Shown piece after piece: positions 42,348 through 50,684 of a stretch of DNA of 52,113 bases (position 1 is the first letter of the stretch; every line of letters starts with the position of its first letter). This DNA comes from an uncultured bacterium (GTDB lineage Bacteria > Calescibacteriota > Calescibacteriia > Calescibacteriales > Calescibacteriaceae). The DNA lies in NCBI GenBank assembly GCA_938036315.1, contig CALHPK010000018.1:1-52113 (forward strand). The letters run 5' to 3'. The notes below the pieces were generated by a model. It saw only the letters and a program-made list of their open reading frames with translations. It made no database searches and had not been told where the DNA came from. The position numbers and the translations under genes are program-made.

Positions 42348-42956
42348 ATTCTCGATGATTTTGAGACCTTTCTCTCCGCTTTTTTCAGGATGAAATTGCA
42401 CCCCAAAAATATTATTTTTGTGTACCGCTGAGACGAACTTTATTTCATCGGAGTCAAGTTCACCGATTTTGACTTCCTCTTGCGGGATAACGAAAAATGA
42501 GTGTATATAATAGAAATATTCATATGAGGAAAGTTTGTTGAAAAGTAAAGAGTTAGGAGAGATGTATGTTTTAGCCCAACCTATATTTGGGATTCTGATT
42601 TTGTCAGATATGTGCCGAAGACTTTTCACTTCTCCTCTGATGAATTTTAAACCTTCTACCCCGGGGGATTCTTCAGACCTTTCAAAGAAGATTTGCATCC
42701 CAAGGCATATTCCTAAAGTTAGTTTACCTCTCTCAAGGATGAGTTCATACAGTGCATCCAAGAGTTTTAGCCTTTTTAAATTTTCAATGCCTTTGCCAAA
42801 TGCTCCGACACCTGGGATAACAATTTTATCTGCATCAGTTTGTGGTTTGTGGCTCAATACAACAGTATCTATGAAATTCCGGAATGAACCAAACACACTT
42901 TTTAAATTGCCCATTTCATAGTCGATTATCCAAATTTTCTGTTTAGGAATATCCAT
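42333..42956 (-). CDS. hisH: imidazole glycerol phosphate synthase, glutaminase subunit HisH
   Basis: Glutamine amidotransferase subunit that supplies ammonia to HisF in histidine synthesis. Triad of a class I glutaminase: Cys84 in 'LGICLGMQIF', His189 and Glu191 in 'GVQFHPEKSG'; also 'VIPGVGAFGKGIENL' and 'PNIGWAKTY'. 207 residues. hisF and the other his genes are not in the window, so the operon is dispersed. The gene follows the coiled-coil membrane protein by 8 bp. Confidence 0.95.
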   Translation of the reverse strand: MDIPKQKIWIIDYEMGNLKSVFGSFRNFIDTVVLSHKPQTDADKIVIPGVGAFGKGIENLKRLKLLDALYELILERGKLTLGICLGMQIFFERSEESPGVEGLKFIRGEVKSLRHISDKIRIPNIGWAKTYISPNSLLFNKLSSYEYFYYIHSFFVIPQEEVKIGELDSDEIKFVSAVHKNNIFGVQFHPEKSGEKGLKIIENFLKI

Positions 42957-42964
42957 CGCTATGG

Positions 42965-43426
42965 CTACAAAATTCCGAATTTTTTTAGTATAGCTTCTAT
43001 TCTCGGATCTATCTTTGATAGTTCTATGAGTACTTCTGTGAGTGCATCCACTAATTTTTTTAGATTGCCTCTTTTTTCAATTTCTTCTAAGGTTTCTTCC
43101 TTTGCCCGTCTTATTATTGTTCTTCTGTCCCAGAGAGCAAACCCTATTACTCCCAATGTTAGTGTAGTAAATATTCCAGCTAATATGATCAAGAATGTCA
43201 TAAACTGGTCAAGCCTTCTGTTTATGTCTTCAAATCTTCTGTTTATTTCTTCGAATCTATTGTTTATGTCATTGAACCTTTCGCTAAATCTTTTTTCTAA
43301 TTGTTCGATTTTTGTTTCAACTCTTATAAGTCTATCTCTATCTTCAAGGGTGTAAGGTACTTCTTTCCCGTAGGCATTTGATGTAAACAGTGCGGAAACA
43401 AGGAAAACTATGAATATATAGATCAT
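42965..43426 (-). CDS. membrane protein with heptad coiled coil, unknown
   Basis: About 153 residues from ATG 43426 (GTG 43513 is in frame and overlaps the previous gene). A signal peptide ('MIYIFIVFLVSALFTSNAYG'), then 'LEDRDRLIRVETKIEQLEKR' and a coiled coil with near-perfect heptads ('RFEEINRRFEDINRRLDQF'), one transmembrane helix ('FLIILAGIFTTLTLGVIGFA') and a basic cytoplasmic tail. The same architecture is common in small proteins of Aquificales and other thermophiles, with no known function. Encoded by 21-bp direct repeats (43215-43277). It lies between the glycosidase-like lipoprotein gene and hisH. Confidence 0.75.
   Translation of the reverse strand: MIYIFIVFLVSALFTSNAYGKEVPYTLEDRDRLIRVETKIEQLEKRFSERFNDINNRFEEINRRFEDINRRLDQFMTFLIILAGIFTTLTLGVIGFALWDRRTIIRRAKEETLEEIEKRGNLKKLVDALTEVLIELSKIDPRIEAILKKFGIL
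43215..43277. repeat. 21-bp tandem repeats encoding coiled-coil heptads
   Basis: Three adjacent 21-bp units (43215-43235, 43236-43256, 43257-43277) that encode successive seven-residue repeats of the coiled coil; the first two differ at only two positions. Confidence 0.85.
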
Positions 43427-43503
43427 ATTTAAAAATGTAATATTTTTTGAATATCTATATTGAAATGGTGTCAATTTTGCTTGTTTAGAGAGTGTGGATT
43501 GCT

Positions 43504-44838
43504 TTACTTGCACCAGATATTTTTGTTTTCTTTATTCAAGTTTTTGTATGTATAGAAGGCTTTTTTCTTTTCGCCGTTTGCTCTGTACAGTCCCCAGTAA
43601 CTTTCAATTCTCTGGTATGGGGGGCGGGATTCCTCCTCAATTTCTGTTGAATCCAACCTGAATAACAAAATGCCATGAATTTTATCTTTTGCTTCAGCAA
43701 AGATGTTGCTGATGTATTCTGATTGATTATCTTCAGAAAATCCAAGTTCTGTTGGGGCTGATGGATATCCGGTCTCGAGAATTAGTATTGGCTTTTCTCT
43801 ATTTTTTGAGCTCAGGAAGTCTTTTATAGTTTTTATTCTTTCTGAGACGATTTTTGCTTTTTCTGGAGATGTGGCGGTTTGGCCGAGAGCTACCGCTAAA
43901 TAATTTGGATAAAAATCAAACCCTATAACATCCATGTAATCAAGAAAATCTTCAAGATCAACTTCAATACCACCTTCTACCCATTTACCTTTTTGAACCA
44001 AATCTATATGATACATAAAATCTGTGTGTAGGTTTATTGTTGTTAGAACTTCATTGTCTTCTTCCTTTATACCTTTGTGGATTATTTGTATAAGTTCTTT
44101 TATAAATTCTCTTGAGCACCAAGAAGGTCCATGTCTCCAGCCGAATGCTAATGTTTCACAGGTTACATTGACTTCGTTTTCGAGTATCCACATATCTACC
44201 AGTCCTTTGTATACTTTTGCTAGGGCTCTTGAATTGAGATATGCCCACCCGAGATAATACTCATGTCCAACAGTATCAGGGAGATATCTTTGGGGTAGAT
44301 CATAAGGATTGAACTCCATCTTGTAGGGGCAGTAATCGGTTTTATAACACGGAAGTTCTCCTGTATATCCTACTGATGCGCTTCCGATTATGAAAATTTC
44401 ATCGCCAAAGCTTTCTCTCAATTTTTTGAGGAGAAAAATATATTTGGATAACTCCAGTAGATTTGCTGATCTTATGTACTCATCTACTATTTTTTCATTT
44501 ATTTCTGATACTTTGTATTTTTTGTCAAATCTTTTTATGGGGATGTGTGTAGTGGCTTTTACGGTATTTATTGATAATTCTTTTATATCTTCTACGAGTT
44601 TTTCCATCTTTTCTTCGATGGAAAGATTTCTATATGGGGCATATGGATAAAGATATTGTGGAGAGGATATATGTATACCATAGAGGAACCCACATAATCT
44701 TTTGGTTTTCGGCTGATCTGATTTGTTGGCAGAAGAACTGCAACTATTAAAGATAAAGGCAAAAGAAAAAGAAGCAGTATAATGAATAACAAAGTAAAAA
44801 AGTATATATCTGAAACTGCTGAGATTAATCAGATTCAC
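43504..44838 (-). CDS. glycosidase-like lipoprotein (clan GH-A type TIM barrel)
   Basis: 444 residues, GTG start at 44838 (no ATG in frame). Lipoprotein signal with Cys33 ('FIFNSCSSSANKS'). The rest reads as a TIM barrel. In clan GH-A glycosidases the acid/base is an N-E pair at strand 4 and the nucleophile a glutamate at strand 7; here 'WILENEVN' supplies N221-E222 and 'ILILETGYPS' supplies E355, with 'GFDFYPNY' at about strand 6. This resembles family GH53 (endo-galactanase) or a related family, but I cannot name the substrate. Surface-anchored. Its end overlaps the GTG alternative start of the coiled-coil membrane gene. Confidence 0.75.
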   Translation of the reverse strand: MNLINLSSFRYILFYFVIHYTASFSFAFIFNSCSSSANKSDQPKTKRLCGFLYGIHISSPQYLYPYAPYRNLSIEEKMEKLVEDIKELSINTVKATTHIPIKRFDKKYKVSEINEKIVDEYIRSANLLELSKYIFLLKKLRESFGDEIFIIGSASVGYTGELPCYKTDYCPYKMEFNPYDLPQRYLPDTVGHEYYLGWAYLNSRALAKVYKGLVDMWILENEVNVTCETLAFGWRHGPSWCSREFIKELIQIIHKGIKEEDNEVLTTINLHTDFMYHIDLVQKGKWVEGGIEVDLEDFLDYMDVIGFDFYPNYLAVALGQTATSPEKAKIVSERIKTIKDFLSSKNREKPILILETGYPSAPTELGFSEDNQSEYISNIFAEAKDKIHGILLFRLDSTEIEEESRPPYQRIESYWGLYRANGEKKKAFYTYKNLNKENKNIWCK

Positions 44839-44903
44839 AGATTATAGAATATTGATTAGCTACAAAAATTTTTGAAAACTTGAAAATTCTTAAAGATATG
44901 TAA

Positions 44904-44969
44904 AAAGATAATGTGATAGAATTAAGATTATGTAATAAAGATAATGTGATAGAATTAAGATAAAGCGAT
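44904..44969. repeat. 33-bp direct repeat upstream of acpP
   Basis: Two adjacent units of period 33 bp (44904-44936, 44937-44969); the first 25 bases of each are identical. Each copy includes TGATAGAAT, which resembles an extended -10 element (TGnTATAAT), so the duplication may double a promoter. Confidence 0.8.
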
Positions 44970-45007
44970 AAAATTGAGATTTGTGAAGTTAGATTGGAGG
45001 TAAGCCT

Positions 45008-45247
45008 ATGGATGACCTTGGAACTAAGGTGAAACAGGTAATAGCAGAAAGGTTAGGTAAGAAGGTAGATGAGATAAGAGATGATGCATCATTTATCGAG
45101 GATCTCGGGGCGGATTCTCTTGATATTGTTGATATGGTTATGAAACTTGAGGAGGAATTTGGAGTATCAATTCCTGACGAGGAACTTGAAAAAATAAGGA
45201 CAGTTAAGGATGCCATTGATTATATAAAAACTAAAAAAGGAGGGTAA
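45008..45247 (+). CDS. acpP: acyl carrier protein
   Basis: 79-residue ACP that carries acyl chains on a phosphopantetheine attached to Ser37 in '[20 protein letters not shown]'. The acidic helix II ([11 protein letters not shown]) and '[19 protein letters not shown]' are complete. GGAGG precedes the ATG. It is separated from the other fab genes in this window (fabD at 9922) and followed after 6 bp by the FBP aldolase/phosphatase gene, a probable bicistron. Confidence 0.97.
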   Translation: MDDLGTKVKQVIAERLGKKVDEIRDDASFIEDLGADSLDIVDMVMKLEEEFGVSIPDEELEKIRTVKDAIDYIKTKKGG

Positions 45248-45253
45248 AAAGTT

Positions 45254-46393
45254 ATGGCTAAAAAAGTCACCTTATCTCTTATAAAGGCGGATGTAGGTTC
45301 AGTTGCTGGGCATACTGCTCCACATCCGAGAATGTTGTCTGCGGCCAAAAGTGTTGTTTTAGACAGCGTAAAAAAAGGTATAATTGAAGACTTTATGCTT
45401 GCAAGGTGTGGAGATGACATATCTATTCTCATGTCCCATGACAAAGGAGAGAATAATGAGAAAGTTCATAAGATCGCTTGGGATGCGTTTATGGCTGCTG
45501 CTGAGGAAGCTAAAAAAATGCACCTTTATGGGGCGGGACAAGATCTCCTGGCTGAGGCTTTCTCAGGGAATATAAGAGGACTTGGCCCCGGAGCTGCGGA
45601 GATGACCTTTGAGGAGAGAAAATCAGAACCAGTAGTCGCACTGCTTGCAGATAAAACCGAACCGTCAGCTTTCAATTTGCCGCTGGCAAGAATTTTTGCT
45701 GATCCATTCACCACCACAGGACTTGTAATAGACAAAAGAATGCATGATGGCTTTTTCTTTGAAGTTGTCGATGTAAAAGAACACAAAAAGATAAAAATTT
45801 CAACTCCTGAGGGTCTTTACGATCTCCTTGCATTCATAGGAGATATAACACGATATGCTATAAAGAGGGTAATATCTAAGGATAATTCTATAGGTATTGC
45901 TGCGGTGGTATCAACTGAGAAACTCTCTTTAATTGCGGGAAAATATGTAGGTAAGGATGATCCTGTGGCGCTTGTGAGAACTCAATCGGGTTTACCTGCT
46001 GTGGGAGAGGTACTTCAGCCTTTTGGGTTTCCTGCTCTTGTGTCGGGGTGGATGCGTGGTTCGCACTGGGGACCTTGGTATCCGGCAACTCAAGATGATT
46101 CAAACCCAACTTTCTTTGATGGGCCACCAAGAATAGTTGCTCTCGGATTCCATATTACAGACGGCAAAATTCAAGGGATAGAAGAAGAATCTCGTCCAGG
46201 TGAGCACCTGCCTATAGACTACTTCAAAGATTCAGCGTGGGACTACGTAAGGCGACAGGCTATGGAGCACGCAATCTACATAAGAAGACACGGTCCATTT
46301 ATGCCATCTATATTACCTCCAGAAGAGCTTGAATATACAACGCTCCCGGAGATCCGCAAAAAGCTCGAGAAAGCATGGGAACCAGCTGACTGA
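45254..46393 (+). CDS. bifunctional fructose-1,6-bisphosphate aldolase/phosphatase
   Basis: Family FBPase type V (FBPA/P), the dual gluconeogenic enzyme that joins triose phosphates and then dephosphorylates FBP. Signature strings 'LSLIKADVGSVAGHTAPHPR', 'LYGAGQDLLAEAFSGNIRGL', 'ADPFTTTGLVIDK' and the catalytic 'YVGKDDP' with Tyr231, Lys234 (Schiff base) and Asp235 in the aldolase/phosphatase switch; a second Tyr in 'LEYTTLPEIR' near the end. 379 residues. Known from archaea and deep-branching, mostly thermophilic bacteria, so it is a taxonomic clue to unidirectional gluconeogenesis in this organism. Confidence 0.97.
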   Translation: MAKKVTLSLIKADVGSVAGHTAPHPRMLSAAKSVVLDSVKKGIIEDFMLARCGDDISILMSHDKGENNEKVHKIAWDAFMAAAEEAKKMHLYGAGQDLLAEAFSGNIRGLGPGAAEMTFEERKSEPVVALLADKTEPSAFNLPLARIFADPFTTTGLVIDKRMHDGFFFEVVDVKEHKKIKISTPEGLYDLLAFIGDITRYAIKRVISKDNSIGIAAVVSTEKLSLIAGKYVGKDDPVALVRTQSGLPAVGEVLQPFGFPALVSGWMRGSHWGPWYPATQDDSNPTFFDGPPRIVALGFHITDGKIQGIEEESRPGEHLPIDYFKDSAWDYVRRQAMEHAIYIRRHGPFMPSILPPEELEYTTLPEIRKKLEKAWEPAD

Positions 46394-46497
46394 AAACTTT
46401 CTAATATAAAGGGCAATTCTTAAGTAAGATCAATATTACCACCATAATATAGCGCCTTTTGATCTAATTTAGTTGATTATGATCTTGAAAGACGTAT

Positions 46498-46523
46498 TAC
46501 TAAATTGCGGTACTAAATTACAG
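46498..46523. repeat. 13-bp tandem duplication, imperfect
   Basis: TACTAAATTGCGG (46498-46510) followed directly by TACTAAATTACAG (46511-46523), 10 of 13 identical. Confidence 0.6.
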
Positions 46524-46668
46524 CGCCTTATCTGATCTGAATATTATTGAAAATTTTAGAAATGATGGCCTGCAAAATCTTTTAGATATTCCATACATCT
46601 AAATAGTATCTAATGCTACATTGTAAAATTAGGGATTTTCATACTGATAAGTACTAAAAGGTATGCCG

Positions 46669-46700
46669 ATTGTCGACAAGAGATATTGTCGACAAGAGAT
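46669..46700. repeat. 16-bp tandem duplication containing a TTGTCGACAA palindrome
   Basis: Two identical adjacent copies of ATTGTCGACAAGAGAT (46669-46684, 46685-46700). Each contains the perfect 10-bp palindrome TTGTCGACAA, so the locus carries two inverted-repeat sites 16 bp apart about 60-90 bp before the next gene: a good candidate operator. Confidence 0.9.
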
Positions 46701-46760
46701 AAAAAATGTATGGCAGAGTGCGATCACCAAAACTTTTAAAATTATCTTATGGAGGATTTT

Positions 46761-47213
46761 GTGCTGATTGCTAATCTTTTCTTTCTTGTTATGATTATAC
46801 TATTTGCAGTAAAGATAAGGCTAGATTTTGAGAATCTAAAGAAAAAGTTCTCTGAGCAATCCGATGTCTGCAAGGAAATGAAGATAAAGAGCATCTCGGA
46901 TGAGGAAAGGATTTCGTCAATTGAGAGTGATATCAAAAGTCTTGATGGGAGGATTTCAGCAATACACCAAGAAGTAGAAAAGATAAAGTTATATTACTTT
47001 AATCAGCGAAGTTTGAAAACTGATGATTATCATAAATCCTCAGCAAGTCAAATAATGAGAGCAACCTATAGCACTATTGATGGTGAGGATATGAAAAGTA
47101 AAATTAGAAAACTTCTTCAGGAAGGTAAAACGCCGGACGAAGTACAGAAAACTCTCGGAGTATCCTACGAAGAAATTAAACTTGTTCTTAACTTAATGAA
47201 TAAAAAATATTAA
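46761..47213 (+). CDS. single-pass coiled-coil protein with C-terminal DUF6115-like helix-turn-helix
   Basis: About 150 residues. I prefer GTG 46761 because GGAGG (46751-46755) lies 5 nt upstream; the ATG at 46749 overlaps that site. N-terminal transmembrane helix ('VLIANLFFLVMIILFAVKIR'), a coiled coil (about 20-90), and a C-terminal 'IRKLLQEGKTPDEVQKTLGV' plus 'SYEEIKLVLNLM', which matches the small helix-turn-helix tail of DUF6115/SwrB-like membrane proteins often linked to flagellar genes. It is followed after 14 bp by the TPR protein gene and is likely co-transcribed with it. Confidence 0.65.
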   Translation: MLIANLFFLVMIILFAVKIRLDFENLKKKFSEQSDVCKEMKIKSISDEERISSIESDIKSLDGRISAIHQEVEKIKLYYFNQRSLKTDDYHKSSASQIMRATYSTIDGEDMKSKIRKLLQEGKTPDEVQKTLGVSYEEIKLVLNLMNKKY

Positions 47214-47227
47214 TTAAGGGGTTCGCT

Positions 47228-49267
47228 ATGGAACTTTTAGGTGTTCTCTTTTTCTTGGCGAGACTGAAAGATTTAACCATTGAACATATAGGTATAAATT
47301 CAAAACCAACGTTCTCTTATGTCATAATCCATGTCAGTTCCTCTGATTTTGAGCTCGAAAAAGATAAAGAAGACAAGAATATAAGAATTCTCGTCAGGGG
47401 AGTATCTCCGCCTTCTAAGAAGCTTCAGATCAGAGGTGATAAATTGGTGAAGGACTTATATGTCATCCCAGTCAAAGAGGATAGGGGTAGGATAAGTTCT
47501 CTGGTTTCGATAAAGCTCCACAGAGAAGATATTGATTGGTATGTTGTCAAATCAAGGGGCCTTATTTTTGTTTTTATTGGGAAGGGACTTCCTTTTTCTT
47601 ACAAAATTGATCTTGAGGAATACTTTAAAGAATCAGTAAGGGTGGGGAATTTTTCTGCTTTAGATATTATGTTTTCATTCTCGCAAGTAGAAGATGCTTC
47701 AATCCGTTCTTTAGCTTTGTACTACATAGGAGAAATGTTTACAAAGATGGGACTAACCCAAAGATCAAGATTATTACTCTTGCGAGCTGGGGCTTACTAT
47801 GGAATTTCTGCATCTGAGTATCTATCGCTGGGCAAAGTTGAGGAATCGGTAAACTCGAGATTGAAAGCATCCGAAGTCTTCAGAATTGCCAGATTTTATC
47901 CGGAGGCAGAGTATCAGGCCTTACAAGCCATTAAAACTCTTGAAGATCAGCAGGAGGGTATCAGAAATATTCCAGAAAGTAGATTGGGCGAGCTGAAAAC
48001 ATTATCCATATGCTACCGTTCTTTAGCCCTTGCAGGAGCAAGGAAGTTTGAGAAAGCTGTTGAGAATTTTTACATGATAGATCTTGGAAGGGGAGTTCCT
48101 GATTCTTCAAGGGATTGCATATATTCTTTTTTGGGTATAATAGAATTTGAAAAAGGTAATTACGATGAGGCACAAAAGTATTTGAGTTATGTCAGTAGCA
48201 AATTTATTATGTCAGAACCATTAGTATTTCAGCGATATGTGAAAACACTTATGAATACTGGAAGGTTAGAGCTTGCAAAAAAATATGCTTTTTCAATGAT
48301 AGATTCTATGTATCCAGAGATGCAGGGTCAGGGGCATATATATTTTTCGCAAATCCTTATCAAAGATGGAAATTATCAGACTGCTATAAGGTATATCTGG
48401 AGGACTATATCAAAGTTTGCGGGGACAAGATGGGAAATTTCGGCTCGCCTTATTGCTGTTGAGAATAAAGAAGAACTTGCAAAGGTATATAATCAAATTC
48501 CAAAAAGAGAAATTCCCAAAAATGATCCTGTTTTAAATCCTCTGCCAAATCTTAGATTTATTATCTCTCGTTTTATATTCCCCGAAAGTTATGAAGCAGT
48601 TCCACTTTATATATCCGAGATAATAAATGAAGTAAGGGAAAGTAAAGATTTAGATATCATATCAAAAGAAATCGAATATTTAGATGAGATTCTTAAGGTT
48701 TTTAGAGTTTTGAATTTGCCTCCAACTATCAGAGAGAAGGTAAAAGAGAAGAATCTTGAACTTGCCCGAGAACTTGTGAAAAAGGATAGAAAGATTGAAG
48801 CGGTATCACTATTTGTCGGAAACAGGGATTTCTTCCCACCAGACTATTCAGAGGATATTGAGTTTCTCAAAAAACTTGCCGAAAGCTTAGGTTTTTCAGA
48901 ATCTGCTACGAGCTCAGAAACCCCCCAGAGTGTGAAACCATCAGGAAAGGTGGAGGGTAGATCAGTTGAGGATCTGCCAGGAATTTACACTATAAGATAT
49001 ATAGAGCAATTTATTAATGAAAAAAATTGCGACAAAGCTTTATCATATTTCGAAAAATACAATGATAAGATAAAATATTTGCCTGATTATGAAGATATAG
49101 CTTTCAGATTAGCCTATTGCCTTTTTTCTATAAAAAGCCCTCTTCTCCAGGAGTTTTGCTCTATCTATCCAATAGATATTTTTTGTTATCCATCACGGAC
49201 AACTTACGATGATATTTTAGACAAAACAATAAAAGAGATAATTGAAGGGTTAAAGCATTCTAATTAA
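47228..49267 (+). CDS. AMIN-like and TPR-repeat envelope protein
   Basis: 679 residues. Short hydrophobic N-terminus (ELLGVLFFLARL), which may be a signal. Residues about 15-115 form a beta-rich domain with the rhythm of an AMIN domain ('FSYVIIHVSSSDFELEKDK', 'RGLIFVFI'), found in T4P secretin-associated and amidase proteins. From about 130 to 420 there are TPR-like helix pairs ('ALYYIGEMFTKMGLTQRSRL', 'FLGIIEFEKGNYDEAQKYLS'), and the C-terminus has another helical section. It probably works in envelope assembly. Coupled to the coiled-coil/HTH protein upstream. Its 3' end overlaps the convergent pgpA by 18 bp. Confidence 0.7.
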   Translation: MELLGVLFFLARLKDLTIEHIGINSKPTFSYVIIHVSSSDFELEKDKEDKNIRILVRGVSPPSKKLQIRGDKLVKDLYVIPVKEDRGRISSLVSIKLHREDIDWYVVKSRGLIFVFIGKGLPFSYKIDLEEYFKESVRVGNFSALDIMFSFSQVEDASIRSLALYYIGEMFTKMGLTQRSRLLLLRAGAYYGISASEYLSLGKVEESVNSRLKASEVFRIARFYPEAEYQALQAIKTLEDQQEGIRNIPESRLGELKTLSICYRSLALAGARKFEKAVENFYMIDLGRGVPDSSRDCIYSFLGIIEFEKGNYDEAQKYLSYVSSKFIMSEPLVFQRYVKTLMNTGRLELAKKYAFSMIDSMYPEMQGQGHIYFSQILIKDGNYQTAIRYIWRTISKFAGTRWEISARLIAVENKEELAKVYNQIPKREIPKNDPVLNPLPNLRFIISRFIFPESYEAVPLYISEIINEVRESKDLDIISKEIEYLDEILKVFRVLNLPPTIREKVKEKNLELARELVKKDRKIEAVSLFVGNRDFFPPDYSEDIEFLKKLAESLGFSESATSSETPQSVKPSGKVEGRSVEDLPGIYTIRYIEQFINEKNCDKALSYFEKYNDKIKYLPDYEDIAFRLAYCLFSIKSPLLQEFCSIYPIDIFCYPSRTTYDDILDKTIKEIIEGLKHSN

Positions 49268-49690
49268 AGCTTGCATTACAATATTTGTTATTATCCCACC
49301 TACCACATCATCAAGGAGTATCCCATAAGGCGATTCCATTTTATCAAATATGTTAACCGGTGGGATTTTCAAAATATCTATAAGCCTAAATATCGCAAAA
49401 GATAAAAGGAAGTATTCTACTTCTTTGGGTAGAAAGATTATCGAAAGCCCCATCCCTATAACTTCATCAGCAACTACATAGTGAGGATCTCTTTCCTGCC
49501 ATATTTCATTAATTTTGTGTGCAAGAAAGATAAAGATAAGGGCTAAGATGGTGATAAATAAAATTTGAAAATACGTATTCATAAAATAAAGTGCAGTAGC
49601 CGAGACTATAGAAGCAACTGTTCCTTGACCAATCGGAAAGAAGCCGATTCCAAAGAATGTGAAAAACAGAATATACAATCTTTTTTTCAT
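49250..49690 (-). CDS. pgpA: phosphatidylglycerophosphatase A
   Basis: 146-residue membrane phosphatase that makes phosphatidylglycerol from its phosphate. 'FFGIGFFPIGQGTVAS' (family N-terminus), 'HYVVADEVIGMGLS' with the conserved acidic residues, and 'FRLIDILKIPPV' and 'GILLDDVVGGI' (D-I-x-K-P and LDD) match the PgpA family in order. It follows tilS by 26 bp on the same strand. Confidence 0.92.
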   Translation of the reverse strand: MKKRLYILFFTFFGIGFFPIGQGTVASIVSATALYFMNTYFQILFITILALIFIFLAHKINEIWQERDPHYVVADEVIGMGLSIIFLPKEVEYFLLSFAIFRLIDILKIPPVNIFDKMESPYGILLDDVVGGIITNIVMQALIRML

Positions 49691-49716
49691 AATTCGTTTG
49701 ATTTGATTTTTATATG

Positions 49717-50592
49717 TTAGAATGCTCTTTTTAGTTCTTCAAAATTAATTTTCCCATTCTTTTCTTCGAAAAGCTCAATCTGTTTTTTTATGAGAGGTGA
49801 GATTTTTTCAGAGATAGCTTTTTCCTCTTTGATAACCTGAGCTAAAAAATCGACAATTTCTATCGAGGAAAGCCAAAATTTCATAAATCCTGATAGCAGA
49901 TTAGAATATATTTCGTCAGGTAGTAGATTTAAAAATGCTCTTATTTGGTTTCTCAGATAAGATAGATCATAATTTGATGAATCTTCAATAAATGGGATCT
50001 GCCTTTCTCTGAGAAAGCTTAAGATTTTACTTCTTCTTATGACAAGTATTGGTCTTACTACTGCTACAGAGCATATATCTGTGTTTTTTATGGAGATCCC
50101 ACTTGCACTGAAGAATCCCCCACCTCTTATCAGGTTTATAATAAATGTTTCAATTTGATCATCAAGAGTATGGGCTGTTGCGATTTTTGTGGCTCCGAAT
50201 TCCCTTGCGGTCAAGTCTAAAAAATTATACCTCTCTTTACGCATTTCGGATTCTGTTTTGAGTACTCTCTGAGCTCTTCCAATTTTGTATTTTATTCCCA
50301 TGCTTTTACATAGTTCTGCGACAAAGTTCTCATCTCTGAAAGATTCCTCTCCTCTGGTCAGGTGATTGAAATGCCCACACACAACTTCTTTTATACCAAA
50401 CTTTGATCTGAAGTTTGAAAGCATGTAAAGTAGAAAGGTTGAGTCCTTCCCACCTGACACTGCAACCAGCACTTTATCACCTCTGTCAAATAGCGAAAAT
50501 TTTTTAGAAAATTTTACAGCTAATGCTACTGGATCTTGTGGGAGCGACTCAAAAAAAACTTTAGGAAATTTACTACCCTTAGAGTTATCCAT
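49717..50592 (-). CDS. tilS: tRNA(Ile)-lysidine synthase TilS
   Basis: PP-loop ATPase that converts C34 of tRNA(Ile2) to lysidine. 'KVLVAVSGGKDSTFLLYML' is the PP-loop, 'GHFNHLTRGEESFRDENFVA', 'RKERYNFLDLTAREFGATKI', 'ATAHTLDDQIETFIINLIRG' and 'EDSSNYDLSYLRNQIRAFL' are TilS signatures in order. The loop reads SGGKDS, as in TtcA, where TilS usually has SGGxDS with V or other residues, but the flanking motifs are clearly TilS. 291 residues, a short form lacking the full C-terminal domains. Confidence 0.9.
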   Translation of the reverse strand: MDNSKGSKFPKVFFESLPQDPVALAVKFSKKFSLFDRGDKVLVAVSGGKDSTFLLYMLSNFRSKFGIKEVVCGHFNHLTRGEESFRDENFVAELCKSMGIKYKIGRAQRVLKTESEMRKERYNFLDLTAREFGATKIATAHTLDDQIETFIINLIRGGGFFSASGISIKNTDICSVAVVRPILVIRRSKILSFLRERQIPFIEDSSNYDLSYLRNQIRAFLNLLPDEIYSNLLSGFMKFWLSSIEIVDFLAQVIKEEKAISEKISPLIKKQIELFEEKNGKINFEELKRAF

Positions 50593-50684
50593 ATATCAAT
50601 TTTTGTTCAGTTATATATTATAGCATTTTCTGCATTGTAAGTAGTATCACTAAAAGAGTAAGGAAAAATGCACAAATCTTTTAT

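Larger units (their letters stand above)
46394..46760. other. intergenic region with several short duplications
   Basis: About 360 bp after the FBPA/P gene. It contains a 13-bp tandem pair (46498-46523), repeated AGCGCCTT elements (46451-46458 and 46522-46529) and a 16-bp tandem pair built on a palindrome (46669-46700). No open frame or RNA gene is supported. Confidence 0.55.

Noticed and set aside
43215-43277. 21-bp repeats as part of the duplication phenomenon
   Set aside because: They encode regular coiled-coil heptads and are explained by protein structure, so I keep them apart from the 13-19 bp duplications.
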